5,276 nt of DNA from Christensenellaceae bacterium (GCA_948482865.1 CAOMHR010000118.1:1-5276), one strand, 5' to 3'; positions 1 through 5,276 are shown, counted from the stretch's first letter. Notes: generated from the sequence alone by a model not told the origin. Made by a program: numbers and translations.

Positions 1-59
1 TTCCAGAGAGAGAAATCCGAAAACGGCTGAAAGGTTTCTTACAGGGGTTGATACGGTTA

Positions 60-62
60 TTC
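60..62 (+). promoter_or_regulatory. Specifier codon UUC (phenylalanine)
   Basis: TTC occurs between the distal Stem I hairpin and the segment (63-75) that would form the base of Stem I. This is the usual place for the codon that pairs with the tRNA anticodon. UUC is the usual Phe specifier and agrees with the pheST genes behind it. The opposite strand of the specifier loop is outside the window, so the loop cannot be drawn completely and the placement is partly an inference. Confidence 0.8.
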
Positions 63-152
63 ACCCGCGAGCCGACGGGTGAAAAGAAATGAGTAGTCCG
101 CTCCGCATACCGTGCGTAAACCGGTCAGATAAGGCGGCTTTTGCCGTAAAAT

Positions 153-180
153 CAGGTGGTACCGCGATTAATTCGCCCTG
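153..180 (+). promoter_or_regulatory. T-box antiterminator helix
   Basis: CAGG (153-156) pairs with CCTG (177-180), and GCG (164-166) pairs with CGC (174-176). This leaves the canonical 7-base bulge TGGTACC (157-163) and a loop at 167-173. The TGGT at the start of the bulge would pair with the ACCA acceptor end of uncharged tRNA. Its variable base is U, which matches a tRNA with discriminator A73, as expected for bacterial tRNA-Phe. Bases 174-180 are also the 5' arm of the terminator, so the two structures exclude each other. Confidence 0.92.
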
Positions 181-201
181 TGTTTACAGGGCGGTTTTTT
201 T
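174..201 (+). terminator. Riboswitch-controlled intrinsic terminator ahead of pheS
   Basis: CGCCCTGT (174-181) pairs perfectly with ACAGGGCG (186-193) around a GTTT loop, followed by G and seven T residues (195-201). The hairpin should form by default when tRNA-Phe is charged, stopping transcription 23 bases before the pheS start codon. It shares its 5' arm with the antiterminator. Confidence 0.95.
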
Positions 202-214
202 ATAAAAAATTTTT

Positions 215-220
215 AAGGTG
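215..220 (+). promoter_or_regulatory. Ribosome binding site of pheS
   Basis: AAGGTG lies four bases before the ATG at 225 and just after the riboswitch terminator. It fixes the pheS start and lies outside the terminator stem, so control appears to be by transcription attenuation rather than by hiding the ribosome binding site. Confidence 0.8.
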
Positions 221-224
221 AATT

Positions 225-1253
225 ATGGACGTACAGGAAAAAATCAAACAAATAGAAGCGCAGGTTGAAAGCGCGGTGCAGGACATAAAATCAAGCAAAA
301 GTCTGCTTGAAATTAAAATGCGCTTTTTGGGTAAGACGGGCGAAATATCGTCGCTGCTCAAAAATTTGCGCGACGCTCCGGCCGAACAGCGCCCCACTAT
401 GGGTAAAGTTTTAAACGCTTTCCGCCAGTGGACGGAAGAAAAATTCAGCGACATTGAAAAACGCATTAAAAAAATCGAGCTGGACAAAAAATATTCGCAG
501 GAAAAACTGGACGTTACCGTACCCGGCACCATTCTGCCCGACGGCGCGTACCACCCCAACACTCTTATCAGGGAAGAGCTGGTTTCCGTATTTGCGGGTA
601 TGGGATTTGAAATTTTCGAAGGACCGGAAATCGAAAACGATTACTACAACTTCACCGCCCTTAACACCCCCGCGGACCACCCCGCCCGCGATATGCAGGA
701 TACTTTTTATCTTTCCGCAGATTTGCTTTTGAGAACGCAGACTTCCGCGGGACAGATAAGGGTTATGGAAAACAAAAAACCGCCCATAAAAATTCTGTCG
801 CCCGGCAAAGTTTACCGCAGCGACGACGACGCAACCCACTCCCCTATGTTCTCGCAGATGGAAGGGCTTGTGGTTGACAAAGGCATAACACTTTGCGATT
901 TGAAAGGAATGCTTGACGTGTTTGCAAAGAAAATTTTCGGCGAAGACGTAAAGACCCGCCTGCGCCCTTCGTACTTCCCTTTTACCGAGCCTTCTGTAGA
1001 AGTCGACGTAAGTTGCTTTGAATGCGGCGGCAAAGGCTGCCGTCTTTGCAAAGGCACAGGCTGGATTGAAGTGCTTGGCGCTGGAATGGTGAACAGGCGC
1101 GTGCTGGAAGGCTGCGGTATTGACCCCGACGAATACACGGGATTTGCATTCGGTATGGGCATTGAAAGAATTGCCATGCTTAAATACGGAATAAACAATA
1201 TGAAACTTCTCTTCGAAGGCGATACGCGCTTTCTGAAACAGTTTAAGGATTAA
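225..1253 (+). CDS. pheS: Phenylalanine--tRNA ligase alpha subunit (PheS)
   Basis: This is the catalytic subunit of the cytoplasmic alpha2beta2 phenylalanyl-tRNA synthetase, which activates Phe with ATP and attaches it to tRNA-Phe. Its 342 residues match the usual bacterial length. The N-terminal ~85 residues are charged and helical, consistent with the tRNA-contacting coiled coil. The class II catalytic core follows. Visible core motifs are ENDYYNF then HPARDMQDTFY (about 137-163), the motif 2 segment GKVYRSDDDATHSPMF (194-209, Arg198), FPFTEPS, and motif 3 GFAFGMGIER (306-315). The Ala in FAFG (residue 308) is the residue found in synthetases of normal Phe specificity. A CX2CX4CX2C cluster (Cys264, 267, 272, 275) comes before GTGWIEVLGAGMV, a pattern known in Firmicute PheS and absent from E. 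coli. The ATG at 225 has an AAGGTG site. It is the first gene of the T-box-controlled operon. Confidence 0.98.
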   Translation: MDVQEKIKQIEAQVESAVQDIKSSKSLLEIKMRFLGKTGEISSLLKNLRDAPAEQRPTMGKVLNAFRQWTEEKFSDIEKRIKKIELDKKYSQEKLDVTVPGTILPDGAYHPNTLIREELVSVFAGMGFEIFEGPEIENDYYNFTALNTPADHPARDMQDTFYLSADLLLRTQTSAGQIRVMENKKPPIKILSPGKVYRSDDDATHSPMFSQMEGLVVDKGITLCDLKGMLDVFAKKIFGEDVKTRLRPSYFPFTEPSVEVDVSCFECGGKGCRLCKGTGWIEVLGAGMVNRRVLEGCGIDPDEYTGFAFGMGIERIAMLKYGINNMKLLFEGDTRFLKQFKD

Positions 1254-1257
1254 GGAG
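1252..1257 (+). promoter_or_regulatory. Ribosome binding site of pheT overlapping the pheS stop codon
   Basis: AAGGAG begins within the TAA stop codon of pheS (1251-1253) and lies six bases before the pheT ATG. The overlap suggests translational coupling, which would help keep the two subunits in equal amounts. The coupling is inferred. Confidence 0.85.
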
Positions 1258-1263
1258 ATAATT

Positions 1264-3675
1264 ATGAAAGCACCTTTAAGTTGGCTTAGAGATTACGTTG
1301 ATATTGACGTCACCGCACAGGAACTGCAACGCAAACTTTTTGACTGCGGATTTGAAGTTGAAGAACTTATTGAAACGGGAAAAGATATTTCCGGTGTAGT
1401 TGTAGGCGAAGTATCCGAATGCGAACCCATTGAAGGCACACATTTACACGTGTGCAAAGTTGACTGCGGCGACAAAGGAATTTTTCAGATTTGCTGCGGC
1501 GCGGACAACGTTAAAAAAGGGATAAAAGCCCCCTGCGCGCTTGTCGGCGCGACGGTATATGCAACGGCAAAAGACCACGTTACCGTTGAAGGCGTTATGA
1601 CCATAAAAAAGGGCAAGTTGCGCGGCGTTGAATCGGACGGAATGCTTTGCTCCGGCGCGGAACTCGGAATAAACGGGGATATGTTCGAAGGCGGCGACTA
1701 CTGCGGGCTTTTACTGTTGCCGAACAGCTTTAAGAACGGCGAAGACGTAAAACCGCTTTTGGGACTGGACGACTACATTTTCGATATAGCCGTAACCGCC
1801 AACCGCCCCGACTGCCAGTCTATACTGGGCATTGCCCGTGAAGTTGCCGCGGTGTTAAACAAGCCCGTAAAAGAACCCGACTATTCTTACAACGCAGTAA
1901 AAGGTAATTACCCTGCAATAAAAATTTCGGACCTTGCGCCCGATTTATGTCCACGCTATATCGGGCATTATGTTACCAATGTCAAAATCGCCCCTTCCCC
2001 CGCCTGGATTAAAAAACGGCTTGCGGCATGCGGATTGCGCTCTATAAGCAATGTGGTAGACATAACCAATTTCGTTTTACTGGAACAGGGGCAACCCATG
2101 CACGCGTTTGATTTAAGAACTCTTGACGGCAGGGAAGTTGTGGTGCGCCGCGCAAAAAACGGCGAAAAAATAACAACGCTTGACGGCAGCGATTTTAAAC
2201 TTACGGACGAAAATCTTGTAATATGCGACAAAGACAACCCTTGCGCTCTGGCGGGAGTAATGGGCGGACTTGACAGCGAAATAAAGAACGACACCTGCGA
2301 AGTTCTGTTGGAAGCCGCAAAATTTGCACGCGACAGCGTAAGAAAAACAGCAAGGGCTTTGGGGCTTCACACGGACTCTTCCGCGCTGTTTGAAAAGGGC
2401 GTAAACGAATACACGACCGAAAAAGCTATGTGCCGCGCATTGAACCTGATTGAAAAACTGGGTTGCGGTACGGTAACCGATTTGCATGTTGACGTTACGA
2501 CGCAAAACTCTAACCTGACCGCTAAAAAAATGACCGTGAGCGTAAGCAAAATAAACGCGCTGTTGGGTATAACCGTGCCCACAGAAAAAATGGTTGAAAT
2601 TTTAAAGAGCCTTTGCTTCGGCGTAAAACTTTCTGGCGATAAACTCGAACTTGAGATACCCCGCTGGCGTGAAGATATTGACGGCTTTCCTGACATTGCA
2701 GAAGAAGTTATAAGGCTTTACGGATATGAACACGTACACAGCACTTTTCTGCCGTCCGCACAGATAACAAACGGCGGATATAACGACGAACAGAAAGCTG
2801 AAAACAAGTTAAAACGTAAACTCGTTGAAAAGGGTATGTATGAAATTTCAACCTACTCCTTCTACTCGTCAAAAGATTTGGATATGCTGCATTTTGCAGA
2901 AGACGCAAAAGAGCGGCGCGCAATAAGAATTTTAAATCCCATAAGCGAAGAGCTTTCGGTTATGCGAACCACTATGGCGCCGTCAATGCTGAACGTAATA
3001 GTCAGAAATTTAAGACGCGGCAATATGGAAGGGCAACTTTTTGAACTTGCAAAAGTTTATATCCCGCAGGAACTGCCTTTAAAATCTTTCCCCGAAGAGC
3101 GGGCTGCGCTTTGTCTCGGCTGCTGGGGCAAAACAAGTTTTTGGAACTTAAAAGGAATTTGCGAAGCAATTGCAAGTTCGCTGAATACAAGTTTTGAATA
3201 TGCCCCCTGCGAAAAGCCTTTCCTTCAACCCGGTAAAACGGCTGAAATCACTTGCGACGGCAAATATATAGGATACGTCGGCGTGCTTGCCCCCACCATA
3301 TGCGAAGAACTTGCAATAGACCGCATTGTAGTGCTTGCAGAACTGGATTATGCCGAACTTAAAAATTGCGCAAAGCCTTTCAGATACAGACCTATACCTA
3401 AATTTCCAGAAGTTACGCGCGACCTTGCCCTTCTTTGCGACAAACAAACAACCTGCGGCGAGATAGAAAAAGAAATTTATTCTGCATGCAAATATGTTTC
3501 TTCTGTGACTCTATTTGATATTTACGTCGGCGCACAGGTTGACGAAGGCAAAAAAAGTATGGCGTTTAACCTGACTTTCACACCGAAAGACGAACCTATT
3601 GAAGACAGGGTTGACGGTTACGTTAAAAAGATACTCGGCAACCTTAAACACAAACTGAATATAGATTTAAGATAA
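1264..3675 (+). CDS. pheT: Phenylalanine--tRNA ligase beta subunit (PheT)
   Basis: The beta subunit binds tRNA-Phe and hydrolyses mischarged Tyr-tRNA-Phe. Its 803 residues are the full length for the bacterial form. Domains in order: N-terminal B1 segment beginning APLSWLRDYVD; EMAP/OB-type tRNA-binding domain (about 41-150, including CGADNVKKG and RGVESDGMLCSGAELG); B3/B4 editing domain (about 210-385), with QPMHAFD whose His280 aligns with the E. coli editing-site His261, LAGVMGG, and THR-ASP-SER-SER at 370-373 before FEKGV; B5 domain (about 420-490, ending in PRWREDIDGFPDIAEEVIRLYGY); a catalytic-like core (about 495-700, with NPISEELSVMRTTMAPSML); and a complete C-terminal ferredoxin-fold anticodon-binding domain (about 705-803: KFPEVTRDLALL, LFDIYVG, GKKSMAFNLTF). 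It starts 10 bases after pheS. It is cysteine-rich (28 Cys), and Leu375 occupies a position usually held by Arg. Domain limits are approximate. Confidence 0.98.
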   Translation: MKAPLSWLRDYVDIDVTAQELQRKLFDCGFEVEELIETGKDISGVVVGEVSECEPIEGTHLHVCKVDCGDKGIFQICCGADNVKKGIKAPCALVGATVYATAKDHVTVEGVMTIKKGKLRGVESDGMLCSGAELGINGDMFEGGDYCGLLLLPNSFKNGEDVKPLLGLDDYIFDIAVTANRPDCQSILGIAREVAAVLNKPVKEPDYSYNAVKGNYPAIKISDLAPDLCPRYIGHYVTNVKIAPSPAWIKKRLAACGLRSISNVVDITNFVLLEQGQPMHAFDLRTLDGREVVVRRAKNGEKITTLDGSDFKLTDENLVICDKDNPCALAGVMGGLDSEIKNDTCEVLLEAAKFARDSVRKTARALGLHTDSSALFEKGVNEYTTEKAMCRALNLIEKLGCGTVTDLHVDVTTQNSNLTAKKMTVSVSKINALLGITVPTEKMVEILKSLCFGVKLSGDKLELEIPRWREDIDGFPDIAEEVIRLYGYEHVHSTFLPSAQITNGGYNDEQKAENKLKRKLVEKGMYEISTYSFYSSKDLDMLHFAEDAKERRAIRILNPISEELSVMRTTMAPSMLNVIVRNLRRGNMEGQLFELAKVYIPQELPLKSFPEERAALCLGCWGKTSFWNLKGICEAIASSLNTSFEYAPCEKPFLQPGKTAEITCDGKYIGYVGVLAPTICEELAIDRIVVLAELDYAELKNCAKPFRYRPIPKFPEVTRDLALLCDKQTTCGEIEKEIYSACKYVSSVTLFDIYVGAQVDEGKKSMAFNLTFTPKDEPIEDRVDGYVKKILGNLKHKLNIDLR

Positions 3676-3682
3676 TCCCCAA

Positions 3683-3713
3683 AAAGCCTTCCGCAAACTT
3701 TGCGGAAGGCTTT
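3683..3713. terminator. Bidirectional intrinsic terminator between pheT and yunB
   Basis: Bases 3683-3697 and 3699-3713 form a perfect inverted repeat of 15 pairs with core GCCTTCCGC. On the + strand it is followed by a T-rich tail (TTTATTTATTTTTT), and on the - strand by TTTTTGGGG, so it can stop transcription both ways. It begins 7 bases after the pheT stop codon and 2 bases after the yunB stop codon, and fills most of the gap between the two convergent genes. Confidence 0.93.
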
Positions 3714-3715
3714 AT

Positions 3716-4381
3716 TTATTTTTTCGGAACAAGCGCCGCACCGCCGCCTGCGAGTGAAGCCTGTAAATATACGTCGGGAATTTTTCCCGTTATAACGCTT
3801 TCGCAAATTAACACTTCTATTGTAGAAGCGAGATTTGTTGACTTTGACGGCATAATAATTGAAATATCAGAAACTATTTCAAGATACAGCGAATGTTTTG
3901 TCTGGTTAATACCCGCTTCCAAAAACTTTGAAACAAAGCGGCACTCCACATTGCTTATGGGAATTATTTTCAAATTAATTTTCTGCCCGAAACCTGCGAG
4001 AGCTTCAATTCCCGTAAGCGCGCCAATCGGGACCAGAATCCCTTCCTGACTCATTTTATTAAGGTTTTCCTGCGAAAGATACGCCGTGTCCCTTGCTATT
4101 CGGTTTATTTTCAATGAATCGGTGGTAATAGACGTTACGTTACCGTCCGCGTCGCGTTCGATAGTAATTAAATCTTCGTAACGCATTGTGTCGTTCAGAG
4201 TGTAATAAATCGCGTCGTTGACTGCGACGGTTGTTACCGAACGGATAGTCGCTTCACTGATTGATATAAGCACTCGCGTGACGTTGCGCTGAAAATATAT
4301 CAACGTGGCTATTATGAACAGGCACATAAAAATTACAAGTATTTTAAACCGCCTGAACTTTTTATTTTTTTTCGCCTTCAT
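3716..4381 (-). CDS. yunB: Sporulation protein YunB
   Basis: I recognise this as a member of the YunB family, found only in endospore formers; in Bacillus subtilis the gene belongs to the mother-cell sigma-E regulon. Its biochemical role is not established. The 221-residue protein has a strongly basic N-terminus (residues 2-13) and one hydrophobic segment (about 14-30), suggesting a cytoplasmic N-terminus and a C-terminal domain across the membrane. Family-like blocks are NDAIYYTL (55-62), YEDLITIERDADGNV (68-82), VPIGALTGIEALAGFG (117-132), EAGINQTKH (155-163) and ESVITGKIPDVYL (194-206). It follows spoVAE but is separated by a terminator and has its own candidate promoter. No convincing Shine-Dalgarno is seen: AGGT directly abuts the ATG. 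An in-frame stop four codons upstream excludes any longer start. Its 3' end converges on pheT. Confidence 0.9.
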   Translation of the reverse strand: MKAKKNKKFRRFKILVIFMCLFIIATLIYFQRNVTRVLISISEATIRSVTTVAVNDAIYYTLNDTMRYEDLITIERDADGNVTSITTDSLKINRIARDTAYLSQENLNKMSQEGILVPIGALTGIEALAGFGQKINLKIIPISNVECRFVSKFLEAGINQTKHSLYLEIVSDISIIMPSKSTNLASTIEVLICESVITGKIPDVYLQASLAGGGAALVPKK

Positions 4382-4407
4382 ACCTATATTTTATTTTTTA
4401 GCAGGCT

Positions 4408-4436
4408 TGTTTATGTTTTAAAACACTCTTATATAA
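4408..4436 (-). promoter_or_regulatory. Candidate sigma-E-type promoter of yunB
   Basis: Read on the - strand, TTATATA (4436-4430), a 14-base spacer, then CATAAACA (4415-4408) resemble the sigma-E consensus (about KMATATT, N14, CATACAHT). The spacing is right and most positions match. A start near 4401 would give a leader of about 20 bases. The -35 element overlaps the T-tail of the spoVA terminator. The region is AT-rich, so a chance match is possible. Confidence 0.42.
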
Positions 4437-4468
4437 AAATCAAGCGGCGCGGAAATTTTCCGCGCCGC
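4428..4468 (-). terminator. Intrinsic terminator after spoVAE
   Basis: GCGGCGCGGAAA (4444-4455) pairs with TTTCCGCGCCGC (4457-4468), a perfect 12-pair GC-rich stem. On the - strand it is followed by TTGATTTTTATAT. The + side has only AAAACTTAG, so it acts on the - strand only. It lies 5 bases after the spoVAE stop codon and separates the spoVA operon from yunB. The T-run is interrupted, so some read-through into yunB is possible. Confidence 0.85.
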
Positions 4469-4473
4469 AAAAC

Positions 4474-4857
4474 TTAGTTGCGTTTTGTTTTAGACTTGAA
4501 TATTAAAGCCATTATAAATGAAAATACCACCGCTGCCGTAACCCCCGCGCTTGCCGCAGACAGCGAGCCTGTTATAGCCTGAAAAAAACCTTTCTCCGCG
4601 CCCTTCATTGCGCCGCTTGCAAGAAGATATCCGAAACCCGAGATAGGGACAGTCGCGCCCGCCCCCGCGAATTCGACCAGCGGCTGATAAACGCCAATTG
4701 CAGTAAGCACAACCCCCGAAAGCATAAAATAAACGAGAATTTTACCCGCGGTAAGGTCGGTAAAATTGATTATTATCTGAGCAATCAGACATATCGCCCC
4801 GCCCACGGCAAATGCTTTCAGATAAGCCAAAAATATCAATAAAATTTCCTGTCCCAT
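4474..4857 (-). CDS. spoVAE: Stage V sporulation protein AE (SpoVAE)
   Basis: This is a small membrane subunit of the SpoVA complex, which moves Ca-dipicolinic acid into the forespore and releases it on germination, in the spore inner membrane. The 127 residues are highly hydrophobic: likely membrane segments at about 5-31, 40-60 and 100-120, with a glycine-rich possible fourth segment at 65-84 containing GAGATVPISGFG, a motif shared by SpoVAC and SpoVAE. The C-terminus is basic (KSKTKRN). SpoVAC is a homologue of similar topology. I call this SpoVAE because it directly follows SpoVAD, as in the common AC-AD-AE order, and is shorter than usual SpoVAC. It starts one base after the spoVAD stop codon, with GGAG (4868-4865) seven bases ahead of the ATG inside spoVAD, so translation is probably coupled. 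In B. subtilis the operon is forespore-specific (sigma-G); its promoter here would be outside the window. Confidence 0.93.
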   Translation of the reverse strand: MGQEILLIFLAYLKAFAVGGAICLIAQIIINFTDLTAGKILVYFMLSGVVLTAIGVYQPLVEFAGAGATVPISGFGYLLASGAMKGAEKGFFQAITGSLSAASAGVTAAVVFSFIMALIFKSKTKRN

Positions 4858-4858
4858 A

Positions 4859-5276
4859 TCAATACTCCAACTCTACTGCGTGACTTATACAGGGAATAGA
4901 CTCTCCCTGACCCGACGACACCGTTGAAAGCAACGCCCCCGTCGCGGCAAAAAGTATACGTTTGTAAAGACCCGAATTCATTTTTGAAAGCACATATGAA
5001 TTAAGCACCACGGCGGAACACCCCGCGCCGCTGCCGCCCTGAAATTCATCTTCTATAACTTTGTAAATTATTTCACCGCAGTCAACGTGCCTGTCAGAAA
5101 TATCAAAGCCCTTTTCCCATGTTAAATCTTTAACTATCCTGCTACCCAGCGCGCCCAAATCGCCCGTTAAAATCATATCGTAATCGTCGGGCGAAGTGTC
5201 CGTATCAATAAAATGCCGCATTATTGTATCCGCTGCCGCCGGCGCCATAGCCGCGCCCATATTGTTAACGTCGGTA
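4859..5276 (-). CDS. spoVAD: Stage V sporulation protein AD (SpoVAD), C-terminal part
   Basis: SpoVAD is the soluble, thiolase-fold SpoVA subunit that binds dipicolinic acid and acts at the forespore/spore inner membrane. Only the last 138 residues are visible, of the roughly 340 usual for the family. The reading frame stays open to the window edge. The Met at 5260 is internal, because the conserved block runs across it (TDVNNMGAAMAPAAADTI). Other recognisable blocks are YDMILTGDLGALG, HVDCGEIIYKVI, the glycine-rich GGSGAGCSAVVLNSYVLSK, RILFAATGALLS and GESIPCISHAVELEY. These resemble the C-terminal half of thiolase/ketoacyl-synthase folds, which SpoVAD has repurposed for ligand binding rather than catalysis. 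The C-terminus appears intact, ending in TGA one base before spoVAE. The upstream partner, probably spoVAC, would be just outside the window. Confidence 0.95.
   Translation of the reverse strand, partial: TDVNNMGAAMAPAAADTIMRHFIDTDTSPDDYDMILTGDLGALGSRIVKDLTWEKGFDISDRHVDCGEIIYKVIEDEFQGGSGAGCSAVVLNSYVLSKMNSGLYKRILFAATGALLSTVSSGQGESIPCISHAVELEY
4865..4868 (-). promoter_or_regulatory. Ribosome binding site of spoVAE inside the end of spoVAD
   Basis: GGAG on the - strand lies seven bases upstream of the spoVAE ATG and within the last codons of spoVAD. It supports the chosen start and tight coupling of the two genes. Confidence 0.75.

Larger units (their letters stand above)
1..201 (+). promoter_or_regulatory. 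T-box riboswitch leader, Phe-specific, controlling pheST (5' end missing)
   Basis: This leader senses uncharged tRNA-Phe and lets transcription continue into pheST when the amino acid is short. The window begins inside the distal part of Stem I: a purine-rich CAGAGAG bulge (4-10) followed by a hairpin pairing 12-18 with 33-38. A UUC codon at 60-62 sits where the specifier loop is expected. Stem II can form from CGGG (76-79) and TCCG (97-100), enclosing the S-turn bases TGAA (80-83) and AGTAG (92-96). A Stem IIA/B pseudoknot (104-125) and Stem III (CGGC 135-138, TTTT loop, GCCG 143-146) follow. The conserved T-box AGGTGGTACCGCG lies at 154-166, then an intrinsic terminator. The promoter and the 5' strand of Stem I are upstream of the window. 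The T-box identity is very secure. Phe specificity rests on the codon, the discriminator-pairing base and the downstream genes. Confidence 0.96.

Noticed and set aside
58..60. UAU (Tyr) as the specifier codon
   Set aside because: It is only two bases from the UUC. The operon is pheST and the UUC position fits the segment leading into the Stem I base better.
200..839. Open frames on the - strand (562-200 and 839-411) and a second + strand frame (454-732) inside the pheS region
   Set aside because: They lie within pheS or its leader, show no recognisable family, and the 562-200 frame runs back over the riboswitch terminator. The pheS frame is unambiguous.
1293..3447. Several - strand open frames of 60-130 codons opposite pheT
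   Set aside because: All are opposite a strongly conserved full-length gene, overlap one another and have low-complexity translations. They are shadows.
3618..3806. A 62-codon - strand frame spanning the end of pheT and the terminator
   Set aside because: It crosses the bidirectional terminator and overlaps yunB in another frame. Its Arg-rich translation has no family features.
4444..4468. GC-rich palindrome as a dispersed repeat or protein-binding operator
   Set aside because: It lies just after the spoVAE stop codon with a T-rich tail on the - strand and occurs once in the window. An intrinsic terminator explains it.
4474..4857. Assignment of the small membrane gene as spoVAC instead of spoVAE
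   Set aside because: The two are homologous, but the position directly after spoVAD and the length of 127 residues fit spoVAE better.
5258..5260. ATG at 5260 as a start codon for the rightmost gene
   Set aside because: The frame is open to the edge and the residues just upstream (TDVNN) belong to a conserved SpoVAD block, so this Met is internal and the gene is cut by the window.
1..5276. A new defence, mobile or biosynthetic system
   Set aside because: All substantial reading frames belong to known families. There are no direct-repeat arrays, transposase or integrase genes, tRNA genes or unexplained long gaps.

Overview
The window looks like chromosome from an endospore-forming, probably anaerobic member of the Firmicutes (Clostridia-like). 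The reasons are a T-box riboswitch ahead of an aminoacyl-tRNA synthetase operon, three sporulation genes (spoVAD, spoVAE and a yunB homologue), clear Shine-Dalgarno sites on most genes, mid-range G+C and unusually cysteine-rich proteins. A genus cannot be named from the sequence alone.

Layout, left to right. Positions 1-224 hold the 3' part of a T-box leader; its promoter and the 5' strand of Stem I lie outside the window. The leader keeps a UUC (Phe) specifier, a Stem II with an S-turn motif, a Stem IIA/B pseudoknot, Stem III, and mutually exclusive antiterminator and terminator hairpins. It controls pheS (225-1253) and pheT (1264-3675) on the + strand. These encode the alpha and beta subunits of phenylalanyl-tRNA synthetase, are 10 bases apart and appear complete. 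A strong bidirectional terminator (3683-3713) closes the operon.

The right part is read from the - strand and converges on pheT. The order of transcription is the 3' end of spoVAD (cut by the window edge at 5276), spoVAE (4857-4474), a GC-rich terminator (4468-4444), then yunB (4381-3716), which ends at the shared terminator. SpoVAD and SpoVAE belong to the SpoVA machinery that moves dipicolinic acid in and out of spores. YunB is a single-pass membrane sporulation protein whose molecular role is unresolved. A sigma-E-like promoter candidate for yunB sits on the T-tail of the spoVA terminator, so the forespore operon and the presumed mother-cell gene may be transcribed separately although they are adjacent.

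The two halves are functionally unrelated: amino-acid-responsive housekeeping translation on the left, sporulation on the right. I see no mobile element, CRISPR array, tRNA or rRNA gene, or pseudogene. Nothing here amounts to a new biological system. The points worth a second look are the riboswitch details, the terminator/promoter overlap and a few residue changes in PheT.
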